Part shown: one piece after another, positions 53,390-64,000 of the stretch
Numbering within the stretch: the stretch's first letter is position 1
Layout of the letters: every line of letters starts with the position of its first letter
DNA from: Actinacidiphila cocklensis
Lineage (GTDB): Bacteria > Actinomycetota > Actinomycetes > Streptomycetales > Streptomycetaceae
Assembly: GCF_907177275.1 (NCBI RefSeq)
Contig: NZ_CAJSLV010000043.1
Span: forward strand, 62,001-126,000
Direction of reading: 5' to 3'
Length of the DNA: 64,000 bases
Position numbers and translations under genes: made by a program
The notes under the pieces: generated by a model
The model's input: the letters and a program-made list of their open reading frames with translations, nothing else
What the model was told of the DNA's origin: nothing
The model's database searches: none

Positions 53390-53648
53390 CGCACTGGTGT
53401 CGCATCCGCCGGTCGCCGGCGTGGCCGGGTGCTTGTTGATCGGACAGGAGGCCAGCGATCGCCTGCACGGTGACGACGAGAGCCTTCATCGCGTTCATCC
53501 GGCTTCTGCCGGAGATGGACCTGGTCTGTCCGGGATGTCGTGCGGCGGGGCGTCGAACCCGGATCTCGGTGGAGTCGGTGATCGCGGTCTGAGCGGTGGC
53601 GCCGAGGTGGGCGATCACGTCGGCCAGAGTCCGAAGCCGCAGTGCCAC
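53390..53648 (-). pseudogene. IS5-type DDE transposase remnant
   Basis: Reads RTLADVIAHLGATAQTAITD then STEIRVRRPAARHPGQ, SISGRSRMNAMKALVVT, with continued decay afterwards. This is the start of the catalytic region of IS5-type transposases (first catalytic Asp in the TDSTE motif). There is no intact N-terminus and no downstream DDE continuation. Other pieces of the same type are at 56155-56229 and 57650-57830. The rest of 53160-53830 has no recognised gene. Confidence 0.65.
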
Positions 53649-53831
53649 GGGTAACCGCGCACGAGCTCGTCAGCGTTCCTCGCCGTCGCCGGGGATGTCC
53701 CGATGTTCGAATTCCGGGAGTCCGTCGGCGGCGTGGGATACGAGACTGCGCGCCGAAAGCCTGCACTGCTGGATGGCCGTGGTCGTGGTGCGCCACACGG
53801 CCTCCGGGGACACGAGAGGCCTGTGGCGACG

Positions 53832-53879
53832 CCCGGTTCCAGTCGGGTCGGCGGGGGAAGGGCCGAGGCTGGAACCGGG
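53832..53879 (-). terminator. Terminator after GH8 gene
   Basis: CCCGGTTCCAG and CTGGAACCGGG are perfect 11-base complements around a 26-base loop, about 30 bases after the GH8 stop on the minus strand. Confidence 0.55.
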
Positions 53880-53907
53880 CATCAAATCCGTCTGTCTCAG
53901 GCTGTGT

Positions 53908-55974
53908 TCAGCGGGTCTGGAGCGCGGTGTCGTCCAGGACGAAGGACGTCGTACCGCCGTTGGCGTCGGTCTCGGTGCCGGTGAACCGCACGGTGAGAGT
54001 CTGCCCCGCGTACGCCGTCACGTCGTGGGAGTGCTGCGTGTAGCCGGTGTTGTGACTGAGGTTGGAGTACGTCGCCAGCGTCGTCAGGACGGTGCCGGCC
54101 TGGTCGAGCAGCTGCACCTTGAAGGTGTCGGGGGTGGCTGTCGTGGTGTTCTCCGTGGTGTCGACGTGCAGCCAGTACGAGAGGGTGGCGGTGCAGGCAG
54201 CCGGGATGGTCACCGTCTGCGCGACGGTGTCGGTGTCGGCCTTGCCGTCGCCGTTCGTCCAGGCGTCCCAGCTGCCGGAGTGGGCGGGCTCGTCAGCGGT
54301 GTCGTTGTTGATCGGCGCGAAGCCCAGCGTCGAGCTCTGGGTCCACGGCGCGATTGTGGCGCCGTTCTCGAAGCCGGCGTTGCCCAGCAGTTGCGCGGCC
54401 GTGCAGCCACCGCTGGTAGAGGTGACGGTCAGGGTGTAAGCCACGGTGTGGCTGCCGGACGCGGCTGTTCCCAGCACGGAGAGCGGATACGTGCCCGCGG
54501 CGGTTCCGGTGGCGACGGTGGCCGTCATCGTCGTGCTGCCGCCGGCGGTCACCGAGGCCGGGTTGAAGGAGATCGTGACGCCGGTGGGTGCACCGGTGGC
54601 GCTGAGCGTGACCGTCTGCGCGGAGCCGGAGGTGACTGCCGTGTTGACGGTGGCGGTTGCCGAGCCGCCAGGGGCGGCGGTTCCTGAGGCGGGGCTGACG
54701 GCGACGGAGAAGTCGTTCGCCGGGGCGGTGGTCGTCGCGGGGTTCCAGTAGTCGCCGGCCATGACGATGTAGACGAGGGTCTTGATGGTCTCGCCGAAGT
54801 AACCGTCGCCGAAGGGGTTGGTGGCGAGCTGGTTCCAGATCGTGTCGGTCCACGCCTGGTCTCCGGCGGCCATGGCGGCCGGGCCCACCGAGTCGCCGGC
54901 CTCTTCGGCCTGGTCGGAGGTGGAGTAGACGGTGCAGTTCAGGTTCAGGTGCGGGTAGACCTTCTTCGGGTCGCTCCCGGAGACGGACTTGGCGCAGGCC
55001 GACCACTTCTTGGCGTCGCTGTAGGCCGTGGCGGCCGTGGTGGTGCCGTTGAGGAGGGCGTCGGTCCCCATGTGCCAGGGCACGCGGATGGAGTTGTACC
55101 CGACGATGTTGTCCGGCTGACTCTCCTGGTAGTTCGCAGGGGCCGGCTTGGGGCTGGTGGTGTCCGCGTTCACCACGAAGTCCGAGAGCAGTCCCTTGGT
55201 GGCGGAGTACGTGCCGGTGAACTCGTTGACGATCGCCTCGGTGCGGGTGACGACCTTGTTCCAGTCGTGTGCGGTGTCGTACGCGGCGAATGCCCGCAGG
55301 TGATCGAGCATCATGTCCGACGGCCGGGTGTCGGTGGACGGACCGTCGTCCTCGCACTTGAGGTGGCCGTCGGCGGCCACGTCGTGAGCGTAGATCCGGC
55401 CGAGCCAGGCCTTGGCGTCGCTGGTGTAGCCTCCCCACTGCTTGTCGGCGAGGACCAGGCCGTAGCCGATGTCCAGATCGCCGTCGGTGGCGGAGTCCGG
55501 GGTACCGCTGTCGGCGTATTTGCAGGTGCTGCCGTCCAGCTGCCACTGCATCAGGCCGTACTGGTCCTCGTGGTCCTTGACCAACTGCCACATGCCGTCG
55601 AACTCGGCCTTGGCGTTCGCGTCGTAACCGGCCATGAGGGGGACGATGTTCATGCCGTAGCCCTGGCCCTCCGAGACCGGGCCGTTGTTGGGGGCGTCGC
55701 CGTCGCCCTTGGTGGATACGTAGTACTCGTTGGAGGCACAGCCGTGGACGAGGTAGGCACTCTTCCAGGCGTCGTACTGCTTCTTGACGGCGGCGTCGCG
55801 GGTGGCCGCGGACGCCGACGGCATGACGCCGGTCCGGTAGGTCACGTGGGTCGGGAAGGGGTTGGCGGGGGTGGTCGCAGCGACGGCGGGGCCGCCGCCC
55901 GCTACAACCGTGCCCAGGGCGAGGCAACCGGCCGAGGCCGTGGCCGCCACCAGCTTTCTCAGAAAGTGCGCCAT
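53908..55974 (-). CDS. Secreted GH8 enzyme with Ig-like and beta-sandwich tail
   Basis: 688 residues. Signal peptide ending near AVAATTP. The GH8 (alpha/alpha)6 barrel (about 40-420) has [16 protein letters not shown] with the catalytic Glu of [14 protein letters not shown] near 105, and [20 protein letters not shown] near 168 with the conserved Asp. Then an Ig-like module (about 425-510) and a C-terminal beta-sandwich (about 525-688, [16 protein letters not shown]) that resembles a carbohydrate-binding module without a sure family. GH8 includes endoglucanases, chitosanases, lichenases and reducing-end xylanases; which one cannot be read here. ATG 55974 follows GGGAG; TTG 55986 is less likely. 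A perfect palindromic operator lies at 56025-56043, and a fragment of a near-identical gene is at 33724. Confidence 0.88.
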   Translation of the reverse strand: MAHFLRKLVAATASAGCLALGTVVAGGGPAVAATTPANPFPTHVTYRTGVMPSASAATRDAAVKKQYDAWKSAYLVHGCASNEYYVSTKGDGDAPNNGPVSEGQGYGMNIVPLMAGYDANAKAEFDGMWQLVKDHEDQYGLMQWQLDGSTCKYADSGTPDSATDGDLDIGYGLVLADKQWGGYTSDAKAWLGRIYAHDVAADGHLKCEDDGPSTDTRPSDMMLDHLRAFAAYDTAHDWNKVVTRTEAIVNEFTGTYSATKGLLSDFVVNADTTSPKPAPANYQESQPDNIVGYNSIRVPWHMGTDALLNGTTTAATAYSDAKKWSACAKSVSGSDPKKVYPHLNLNCTVYSTSDQAEEAGDSVGPAAMAAGDQAWTDTIWNQLATNPFGDGYFGETIKTLVYIVMAGDYWNPATTTAPANDFSVAVSPASGTAAPGGSATATVNTAVTSGSAQTVTLSATGAPTGVTISFNPASVTAGGSTTMTATVATGTAAGTYPLSVLGTAASGSHTVAYTLTVTSTSGGCTAAQLLGNAGFENGATIAPWTQSSTLGFAPINNDTADEPAHSGSWDAWTNGDGKADTDTVAQTVTIPAACTATLSYWLHVDTTENTTTATPDTFKVQLLDQAGTVLTTLATYSNLSHNTGYTQHSHDVTAYAGQTLTVRFTGTETDANGGTTSFVLDDTALQTR

Positions 55975-56024
55975 CAATGCTCCCAAGGGGGCGAGGGGGG
56001 GGCGTGGGCGAGGGTGGGGATTTC

Positions 56025-56043
56025 GTTAGGAAAGTTTCCTAAC
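56025..56043. promoter_or_regulatory. Perfect 19-bp palindromic operator upstream of GH8 gene
   Basis: GTTAGGAAAGTTTCCTAAC, perfect complements on both sides of the central base. It is the ideal copy against which the other six are compared, about 50 bases before the GH8 start. Confidence 0.82.
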
Positions 56044-56154
56044 CACTTGGGATCGTGTCAATCCCTTGAGCACTGGCTTGATTCCGTGGGGATCTTGGTG
56101 TTCGCGGCACACCAGCGTGACCAGCGGCTCGGCTCGTGCGGAAATGACTACGGG

Positions 56155-56229
56155 GGAAGGACGATCGGCGTCCGCATCGCCCGCAAGGGCATCGACTCCA
56201 GCGAACGACTTGGCCGACGCCGCTGGAGA
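56155..56229 (+). pseudogene. IS5-type transposase fragment
   Basis: The frame reads TIGVRIARKGIDSSERLGRR then RW. This is the segment before the final catalytic Glu of IS5-type transposases (pattern VARKGVESSERLGRHRW followed by a catalytic E region). The next residues no longer match. It is a 25-codon remnant between the GH8 operator and the DUF6882 gene. Confidence 0.6.
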
Positions 56230-56349
56230 AGTGCAACTGGAGTACCAGTACTCCAGCCGTACATCGTGATCTTCGTGAGTGCCTCGCCCTGCCGACCCGG
56301 GGCTGAGGCCTCCGAGGGCCGCCGGCCTGGCAGGGGCTAAGCTGCCCCG

Positions 56350-57042
56350 ATGACCGTGGCCTTCTCCGACGCCTTCCTGCACGCCGCCGAATACCACGCG
56401 GCCTGGGGCGTACAGCAGCTGGAAATGATCGACCAGGCCTTCCCGGCTGGGCCGTGGACGGCAGATCTGGAACAGTGCCGCTACGAGTCCGGCGGCCGAA
56501 GCCTCCGGGTGGGACTGCTGGGCAGCTACGACCTGGCCGAGCAGACCTGGTTGTGGGGCTGGGCCAACCCGGGGCTGCGCGGCAGTGAAGTGGCCGCCGC
56601 CAGCGCGCGAATCCCCGAGTTCGGCCGTCGTCACGGCATCGTGGAGCTGCAGCAGGAGGACGTGGCGCTAGCCCGTTTCGACGATCCGCGCCGCGCCGCT
56701 GAGGCGCTGGCCTTCCTCGGCATGGCAGTGCTCGGCGCGCCCGGCTACATCGGCCAGGAGGCCGGTCCGGAGACCCGGGTCTACTTCGTGCCGCAAGATC
56801 CGCAACTCCAGCCCGCGCGGCTGGACCCGGTCCCGATGCCGCGCCATCTGCTCACTGGCGCACAGCTTTTCGCACGCTCGCCGCGACTGGTGGTCAACGG
56901 CTGGTTCGCCCTGCACGGCGTCTCGGTGCAGGAGGCCGCCGACCAGATCACCGCGCCTTTGCCCAGCGGGGGTGCGGCGGTGGTCTCCTTCGACTCCGTC
57001 GGCCGCATCTCGGGCATCAACGCCGGACCGGTTTCTGCCTAG
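56350..57042 (+). CDS. DUF6882 family protein
   Basis: 230 residues, cytosolic. N-terminus FSDAFLHAAEYHAAWGVQQL then a central QTWLWGWANPGLRG and RIPEFGRRHGIVELQQ. This is the arrangement of DUF6882, an uncharacterised family related to those with a DUF2017-like or toxin-immunity neighbourhood in actinomycetes; I know of no assigned function. ATG 56350 has a weak G-rich site upstream. No partner gene is visible; IS remnants lie on both sides. Confidence 0.75.
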   Translation: MTVAFSDAFLHAAEYHAAWGVQQLEMIDQAFPAGPWTADLEQCRYESGGRSLRVGLLGSYDLAEQTWLWGWANPGLRGSEVAAASARIPEFGRRHGIVELQQEDVALARFDDPRRAAEALAFLGMAVLGAPGYIGQEAGPETRVYFVPQDPQLQPARLDPVPMPRHLLTGAQLFARSPRLVVNGWFALHGVSVQEAADQITAPLPSGGAAVVSFDSVGRISGINAGPVSA

Positions 57043-57254
57043 TACTCCACCGTAGATCTTGAACTTCATGGCTGGGCGGCGACTTGCCTGCGGTAATGAC
57101 ACTGGCGTGCGCGGGCTTGATGCTGGCGTCGCCAGTGTGACCAGCGCAGGCAGTGTACGAGGTCGTGGGATTGGGCTTATCAGTGGGCGGTTCGTAAGGC
57201 GATGTCCGTTTCTGGCTGGGGTGGGAGCAACAACGCTGGTGGAGGTTGTGCCGG

Positions 57255-57653
57255 CTACTGCTTCCTGGCGAAGTTGCCGATGTCGGCCTCGGTGAGGATC
57301 CCGAGTTTGACCAGGCGCTTCAGCTTGGCGCGGTTGCCTTTGACGTTCTTCGGCAGCTGTTCGTGGCCGAGGACTTCGCAGAGGTCCTTGGCTCGTAGTG
57401 GCTCGGTCGTGTGGTTGAGGGCGGCGAGGATGCGGGGGTAGTCCGGGTGGTCGGGCAGGTCCGGGGCGACGGCCGGGAGCCGGTCGGCGAGGCCGGTGAC
57501 GGTCTTGCGGGTGATCGTGAAGTGCTCCAGGTGCATCTCGGCCTCCCGCAGTCGGGCCTGCAGGTCTTCGGTCTGTGCGCGGAGGTCGTCGGCCAGGGCG
57601 CGGGCGGCGTCTTCCTGGAGGTCCAGGGCTTCGAGCAGGGGCTGGATGTTCAC
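57255..57653 (-). CDS. IS-associated accessory protein of unknown function
   Basis: 132 residues. N-terminal coiled coil (about 10-50, ALADDLRAQTEDLQARLREA) followed by a winged-helix-like domain (LRAKDLCEVLGHEQL, then KRLVKLGILTEADIG). GTG start overlaps the transposase stop (GTGA), which shows that it is a translationally coupled passenger of the element. Similar small genes accompany transposases in many Streptomyces; they may aid target choice or regulate transposition. The reading frame is intact although the transposase is not. Confidence 0.65.
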   Translation of the reverse strand: MNIQPLLEALDLQEDAARALADDLRAQTEDLQARLREAEMHLEHFTITRKTVTGLADRLPAVAPDLPDHPDYPRILAALNHTTEPLRAKDLCEVLGHEQLPKNVKGNRAKLKRLVKLGILTEADIGNFARKQ

Positions 57654-57832
57654 GCTGCCGCCTCCTGCACCGTGCGCCAGGTGGGGGCGTCCGCGCCGGT
57701 GAGGCGGCGGGTCTTGACGTGGGTCATCGCCCAGTAGACGCGGGAGGCGGAAGAGGAGGGCCGGTGCTCGTAGTCACGGACCAGGCGGCGGTGCAGTATC
57801 AGGATCCCGTAGGTCTGCTCGACCTCCACAGC
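57650..57832 (-). pseudogene. Transposase C-terminal remnant
   Basis: On the minus strand the frame reads VEQTYGILILHRRLVRDYEH then RPSSSASRVYWAMTHVKTRR and ends with a GTGA overlap with the accessory gene. The IS5-type pattern (V-E-x-T-Y-G...HRRLVRDYE...ASR.YWAM) is clear; the N-terminal and central parts are gone. It lies inside the inverted repeats of 57182-57929. Confidence 0.7.
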
Positions 57833-57929
57833 ACATCACCAGATCAACAACCGCAGACGGGCAGATTCCGCCCGCTGTCACAGCATCAGGTGACAGCAGA
57901 TCAATACAAAGACTCACGAACCGCCCACT

Positions 57930-59882
<1,953 letters not shown>

Positions 59883-60178
59883 ACGCAGGCCCGGGGCGCC
59901 AGGGAGGTTACCCGGCCCCCTACCGCGTCAACGGCCTGTACCTCGCACGCAGCACATCGTGGAGCCGGCGCACAAGCCCCCCGGGCGCAGCGTCACAGCC
60001 CTGACTGGCATGGATGGCGACTGGCGAAGACTCCGCGCGGGCCGGCCCTTTCCCGCAGGAGCGCCAGAGCCTCATGCCCAGCCTCAGCCCGAGAGAAAGG
60101 AACGCAGACATGAAACGACCGCCTTGGACCCGAGCCGAAACCGCCGGCACGGCGATAGGAACGAAGAGGAGAGCAGGC

Positions 60179-61549
60179 ATGAAGCGGGCATGTGCCATTC
60201 TCATGGTGCTTCTCGGCTTCCTCGCAGCGGCCCAGCCGGCCCAGGCCGCAGCCGTAACCCAAAATCCCGGCACCGTCTGGTCTGACACCGCCGGGAACAT
60301 CATCCAGGCCCACGGCGGAGGCCTCATCAAGGACGGCAGCACCTACTACTGGCTCGGTGAGGACAAGACCGACGGGTCGCCCTTCCAGAACGTCAAGTGC
60401 TACTCCTCAACTGACCTCAAGAACTGGACATTCGTCGGCAACGTCTTGACGCGGCAATCCAGCGGTGACCTCGGACCCAATCGTGTCGTCGAGCGGCCCC
60501 ACGTCATCTACAACAGCTCGACCAAGCAGTACGTGATGTACATGCACATCGACGACAGCAACTACTCCGAACGCAAAGCCGGAGTCGCCACCAGCAGCAG
60601 CGTGTGCGGCGCCTACAGCTACCGGGGCAGCTTCAAACCGCTCGGCCACGACAGCCTGGACGACAACCTCTTCCTCGACGGCACCACCGCCTACTTCATG
60701 AGCGAGGACCGCAGCAACACCCAGCTGCAGATCTACCGGCTCTCCTCAGACTTCCTCAGCGTGTCGTCCCTGGTCAAGACCTTGCCGCAGTACGAGGCGC
60801 CGGCCATGGCCAAAATCGGCGGCACCTACTACGTCTTCGGCTCGCACCTGACGGGTTGGTCGACCAACGACAACCAGTACGCGACGGCGACCTCGATCAC
60901 AGGCACCTGGTCGTCATGGCGCAGCTTCGCCCCGTCCGGCACCAGTACGTGCAACTCGCAGACCACGTCCATCCAGCCGGTCGCCGGATCCAGCACGACC
61001 AGCTACGTCTTCATGGGCGACCGGTGGAACTCCGGCAACCTCAGCGACTCGCGTTACATCTGGGAGCCCCTCACCGTCAGCGGCTCCACCGCGTCCATCA
61101 CCTGCCTGGGCTCATGGACCATCGACGCGCAGACCGGCACTACCAGCAGTGCCGGCGGGAGCGGCACCACCGAACTGCGCGGGACAGCCTCCGGCCGATG
61201 CCTGGACGTGCCGAACGGGACCACGGCCAACGACACCCAGACCGAGATCTGGGACTGCAACGCCGGCGCCAACCAGCTCTGGACCCTCAACTCGTCGAAA
61301 GAACTCGTCGTATACGGCAACAAGTGCCTCGACGCATCGGGTGCCGGCACCAGTCCCGGCACCGCGGTCATCATCTACGACTGCCACGGCGCGACCAACC
61401 AGCAGTGGAACATCAACAGCAATGGCACCGTCACCAACGTCGCGTCCGGCCTCTGCCTGGATGTCGCAGGTGCCTCCACCGCCAACGGCGCGCTGGTCGA
61501 CCTCTGGAACTGCAATGGTGGCAGCAACCAGCAGTGGACGCGGCAGTGA
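60179..61549 (+). CDS. Secreted GH43-type (likely exo-beta-1,3-galactanase) enzyme with CBM13
   Basis: 456 residues. Signal peptide MKRACAILMVLLGFLAAAQP then AQA, cleavage near AAAVTQ. Five-bladed propeller of about 300 residues beginning NIIQAHGGGLIKDGSTYYWL and GEDKTDG, with VVERPHVIYN and DDNLFLDGTTAYFM. That opening and the lack of a standard first catalytic Asp are typical of GH43 subfamily 24 (galactan 1,3-beta-galactosidase). A C-terminal CBM13 (about 330-456) has three QxW repeats, similar to that of the preceding GH5 gene. ATG 60179 follows GAGGAG; an in-frame ATG at 60110 is possible but would bury the signal peptide. Probably co-transcribed with the GH5 gene. Confidence 0.85.
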   Translation: MKRACAILMVLLGFLAAAQPAQAAAVTQNPGTVWSDTAGNIIQAHGGGLIKDGSTYYWLGEDKTDGSPFQNVKCYSSTDLKNWTFVGNVLTRQSSGDLGPNRVVERPHVIYNSSTKQYVMYMHIDDSNYSERKAGVATSSSVCGAYSYRGSFKPLGHDSLDDNLFLDGTTAYFMSEDRSNTQLQIYRLSSDFLSVSSLVKTLPQYEAPAMAKIGGTYYVFGSHLTGWSTNDNQYATATSITGTWSSWRSFAPSGTSTCNSQTTSIQPVAGSSTTSYVFMGDRWNSGNLSDSRYIWEPLTVSGSTASITCLGSWTIDAQTGTTSSAGGSGTTELRGTASGRCLDVPNGTTANDTQTEIWDCNAGANQLWTLNSSKELVVYGNKCLDASGAGTSPGTAVIIYDCHGATNQQWNINSNGTVTNVASGLCLDVAGASTANGALVDLWNCNGGSNQQWTRQ

Positions 61550-61648
61550 CCGAGCCGGCAGCGAACTGAGTAGCTCCAGCGGTCCGGCACCGACACGTTC
61601 ACCGCTGAGAACCACCTTCACGCCCCCACACAACAGCCGGTGAAGGTG

Positions 61649-61682
61649 GCGGGTGGGGACAGCTCCAGCTGTCCCCACCCGC
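61649..61682 (+). terminator. Terminator after GH43 gene
   Basis: GCGGGTGGGGACAGCT and AGCTGTCCCCACCCGC are perfect 16-base complements with a two-base loop, 100 bases after the GH43 stop. Confidence 0.8.
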
Positions 61683-61731
61683 TCGAACGTCATCCCACTC
61701 GCTTGGCGTCTCCGTGATCAACAGATCCGCC

Positions 61732-61836
61732 GTTTATTGCGACCCTGCTGCGGACGGTCTTCGAGCAGCCCGACGCCGACGCGGTCAACGCCCAGATGCG
61801 CCACGTCCTGGACGCCCTGGCCGCCGCACCGACGTC
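61732..61836 (+). pseudogene. IS256-type (mutator) transposase fragment
   Basis: The frame reads PFIATLLRTVFEQPDADAVN then AQMRHVLDALAA, the block found in the second half of mutator-type transposases (TVFEQPDAESVQAQMRHVLDAL). It breaks down after about 35 codons. The remaining sequence to 62032 is unrecognised. Confidence 0.65.
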
Positions 61837-62032
61837 GAAGACAAGATCACCGAGTGGCCGTCGATACACCACTCCAGCGGACGTGACCCGCAGGTACGGC
61901 GCGATTCCTCGCTGACGTCCGCCGCTCCGGCTGGGACCATGTCGGGTACGACCAGGATCGAAGGTACGTCGGCCGCACGCAAGTCACCGGCGGACGGCGT
62001 GACAGACACCCTGCGAACCGGGAAAGGCTGGT

Positions 62033-62314
62033 ATGAACCGCACATTGTACTGGCGCCCAGGGGCCGTCCAGCCACAGTACGAGTTGTCGGGCGACCTCAA
62101 ACGCGCAATCGCCCACCGCTACTGGGGCCATGACGGCGGCGCACGGGACGGTGATCAGTGTCCTCTCACCGAAGAGGACATCCCCTACCTCGAGGACCTG
62201 GCGGAGAAGGGTGTCGACGGTGCCGCCGCCCTGAGCGCCGCGATCCGTGAGCACGACAACCGCGTCGTGGTGTGGATCACCGGCCCCGCAGACCCGCCGC
62301 GCAAGAGGTCCTGA
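62033..62314 (+). CDS. Small conserved hypothetical protein
   Basis: 93 residues, acidic, soluble. It starts NRTLYWRPGAVQPQYELSGD and has LKRAIAHRYWGHDGGA, CPLTEEDIPYLEDLAEKGVD and a final VVVWITGPA. I recall a Streptomyces family with the same layout (an RTLYW start, LxxxIAxRYxxHDG, then a short helix pair and a VELWI end) but no function for it. ATG 62033 follows AAAGGCTGG. The setting is IS debris on the left and a convergent secreted protein on the right. Confidence 0.6.
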   Translation: MNRTLYWRPGAVQPQYELSGDLKRAIAHRYWGHDGGARDGDQCPLTEEDIPYLEDLAEKGVDGAAALSAAIREHDNRVVVWITGPADPPRKRS

Positions 62315-62589
62315 TCACAGACCGCCCGGATGGTCAGGTCGCAGGCGAAGTGCCAGGCGTCCTCCCCCGCGAGGGACCGATCGCGAGAGCGCAGCACCAT
62401 CAAGGCAGCGTCCCAGATGCTCTTCGGACTCTGCCCGGGAGGAAGAGCTTGCAGGTCACGCCCAGAATCGTGTTTCCGAGCGGAACAGCGTACCGCTCGC
62501 CCTTCCCCGCATCACGACAGCGCCCAGCTGCACCAGGGGCCCGGCAGCACCCGCTCAGGGGTGCTGCCGGGCCGATGTCGACCGGGTGC

Positions 62590-64000
62590 TCAGTAGGAGA
62601 ACCGCTCCAGGCCGTTGGCCCACGGGTTGACCAGGTAGGCGGTGCGGGTGGCGGGGTCGAGGAACAGGCCGCGCCGGCTGGTGAAGTCGAAGTTGGACGT
62701 GGTGAGAACGGAGTTCACCACGTTGGCGACGGGGTGGCGCCCCAGGACCTTTCCGGTGTCGGGGTCGATGACGGTGATCTCGCTCAGGGCGTTGTTGTCG
62801 CCGGAGGTGCCCACCTCGTACAGGTTGGCGACGACCGCGACATGGTGCTGCGCGTCGAGAGCCGGCCACATCACGCCCCGCGTCCCGAGGTCGTTCGGCG
62901 CGGAGGTGTCCAGCGTCCGCTGGTCCGCGGTGCGCCAGTTGCTGGTCGGGAACTCCCCGCTGTTGTAGTCCGGGGTCACCGAGCCGGCGGCCACGTACAC
63001 GCGCTGCCCCTTGCCGTCGGGCAGCAGACCCGCGGTGCAGCCGGGCATGGTCGTGAGCGGCGAGACGGTCCGGGTGTCGGGATCGACCGACACCGCCCAG
63101 TAGGGCACCCGCCCGGAGAGGCAGGGGCCCATCGTCCCGGAGGTGGCGACGAAGAAGGTCCCGGTCGAGGCGTCGACGGACACGTTGCTGAAGCTCCGGC
63201 CCGGGCTGGCCGAGTTGACCGGCAGCGGGGCGGAGACGCTGCCGGTGGCCATGTCGACCGTCCGCAGGGCGGCTTCACCGGTCAGTCCGTTGTAGGTCAT
63301 GACGGCCGCGCGGTGGCGGACAGGGTCCACGACACCGCCCTGGAAGTAGAGCGACGAGGAGCCGTCGGCCGGTGTCAGCGGGGTCGTCCGCACCTCGGCG
63401 CCGGTCCTGGTGTCGCGCAGGTCGAGCAGCGCCGGAGAACTGCTGGCGAACGGTGCGCGGGCGATGAGGGTGTGCCCGCTGGCGGGGTCGGCGCCGACGA
63501 CCTCCTGCATCATCGAGCTGCCGGTGTCCTGCGAGACCGGCACGCCGAGGGTGCCGCTCTTCAGGGAGTACGACTGGGTGGTGGAGCCCTTGAGCACCGT
63601 CCATCCTTCGGCGTCCTGCTCGAAGTCGTCGGTGGCGATCAGCGCCTCTCCCCCGCTGATCTCGAAGTTCTCCAGCGTCCCGGGGACGGTCTCACCGTCG
63701 AGGTACTCCACGAAGGAGGTCGGCGACGCCTGGCCGACGGGCTTGCCGCCGTGCGTGGCGACGACCCGTACCGGGTACTGGAGGCCGGTGGGCAGTCCCA
63801 GCGCCTTGAGGTCGAGCAGCGTGGTGCCCTTCACCGACGGCAGCGCGCGGAACAGCGTCGAGGCGTGGTCGACACCGTTGTCGTCGCGGCCGCTGCCGTT
63901 CTGGTTGGTGGTGGTGTTGAGCGCTCCGTACAGGGTCGGCGCGGGGGTGAGGAATTCGACGGCCGCGCCGTCCGCCCCGGCCACGCCCTTGGCGTCCCAG
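62590..64000 (-). CDS. Secreted beta-propeller-like protein, partial (5' end outside window)
   Basis: At least 470 residues; the frame remains open to the window edge, so the start and any signal peptide lie outside. The sequence shows repeated propeller-like blades (GHTLIARAPFASSSPALLDL, YWAVSVDPDTRTVSPLTTMP, VMWPALDAQHHVAVVANLYE and SEITVIDPDTGKVLG), with blade ends like those of YncE/SMP-30-type surface proteins. No catalytic motif was recognised and the C-terminus is complete (ANGLERFSY). An internal GTG at 63984 is not needed as a start. Function unknown. Confidence 0.6.
   Translation of the reverse strand, partial: WDAKGVAGADGAAVEFLTPAPTLYGALNTTTNQNGSGRDDNGVDHASTLFRALPSVKGTTLLDLKALGLPTGLQYPVRVVATHGGKPVGQASPTSFVEYLDGETVPGTLENFEISGGEALIATDDFEQDAEGWTVLKGSTTQSYSLKSGTLGVPVSQDTGSSMMQEVVGADPASGHTLIARAPFASSSPALLDLRDTRTGAEVRTTPLTPADGSSSLYFQGGVVDPVRHRAAVMTYNGLTGEAALRTVDMATGSVSAPLPVNSASPGRSFSNVSVDASTGTFFVATSGTMGPCLSGRVPYWAVSVDPDTRTVSPLTTMPGCTAGLLPDGKGQRVYVAAGSVTPDYNSGEFPTSNWRTADQRTLDTSAPNDLGTRGVMWPALDAQHHVAVVANLYEVGTSGDNNALSEITVIDPDTGKVLGRHPVANVVNSVLTTSNFDFTSRRGLFLDPATRTAYLVNPWANGLERFSY

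Larger units (their letters stand above)
57182..57929. mobile_element. Deleted insertion sequence with matching ends
   Basis: AGTGGGCGGTTCGTAAGGC at 57182-57200 faces the inverted copy at 57911-57929 (AGTGGGCGGTTCGTGAGTC read on the minus strand), with 14 identical bases at the outer end. Between them lie a small accessory gene and the C-terminus of a transposase, so about 750 bp remain of an element whose transposase N-terminal half has been lost. Target-site duplications were not identified. Confidence 0.6.

Noticed and set aside
62185..62403. Minus-strand frame containing SLAGEDAWHFACDLTIRAV
   Set aside because: A short stretch looks protein-like and may be the edge of a lost gene, but I could not assign it and it overlaps the end of the better supported 93-residue gene.

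Overview
This is a high-GC actinomycete chromosomal segment, most like Streptomyces or a close relative (Streptomycetaceae). The evidence is GTG and ATG starts with purine-rich ribosome binding sites, Sec and Tat secreted enzymes with CBM5/12, CBM13 and CBM35 modules, a giant RHS/YD-repeat protein, and typical small Streptomyces families (DUF4262, DUF952, DUF6882). It reads as an accessory region, probably a chromosome arm. Intact genes alternate with broken copies of insertion sequences, a Tn3-type transposase, a tyrosine recombinase and decayed metabolic genes.

Layout. 1-6 kb: recombination debris around a PAP2 membrane protein, a GNAT acetyltransferase, a lipoprotein, and DUF4262 and DUF6368-like proteins. 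6.2-12.8 kb: a 2087-residue secreted RHS/YD-repeat protein whose last ~100 residues are an unrecognised, partly hydrophobic tip, followed by a small membrane protein that looks like its immunity partner. 13-20.4 kb: a BNR-repeat secreted protein, a cNMP-binding/thioredoxin-reductase-like fusion, a divergent TetR/MFS exporter pair, and an NmrA-like protein. 20.7-33.7 kb: a secreted GH9 cellulase, a GH18 chitinase-like enzyme and an alginate-lyase-like enzyme that share a nearly identical Ig-like plus CBM5/12 tail. Between them lie a HAD phosphatase, a DUF952 protein, a cupin regulator divergent from an epoxide hydrolase, and several pseudogenes. 33.9-40.5 kb: a GH36 alpha-galactosidase with a sugar ABC importer and a divergent LacI repressor.

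40.6-53.1 kb is the most coherent block. A five-gene, translationally coupled operon (GH105, polysaccharide lyase, GH28, GH29, GH27) looks like a pectin or rhamnogalacturonan side-chain degradation system, and four of its five products carry a CBM35. It is followed by a separate unit with a CBM35-GH18 enzyme and a CBM35/FN3/sugar-dehydrogenase fusion. 53.9-56 kb: a secreted GH8 enzyme. 58.4-61.5 kb: a GH5 and a GH43 enzyme, both with CBM13 lectin tails. The window ends in a partial secreted beta-propeller-like protein.

The genes are tied together by a 19-bp palindrome (ideal form GTTAGGAAAGTTTCCTAAC). It occurs seven times, each time upstream of a secreted polysaccharide-degrading gene or a remnant of one. 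No obvious cognate regulator is encoded in the window, so a trans-acting repressor probably coordinates these operons. A second class of box (CGTGAGCGCTCACG-like) lies beside the lacI gene and again upstream of the GH105 operon, suggesting that the galactoside importer and the pectin operon are co-regulated. All functions are inferred by reading motifs; no database search was run.
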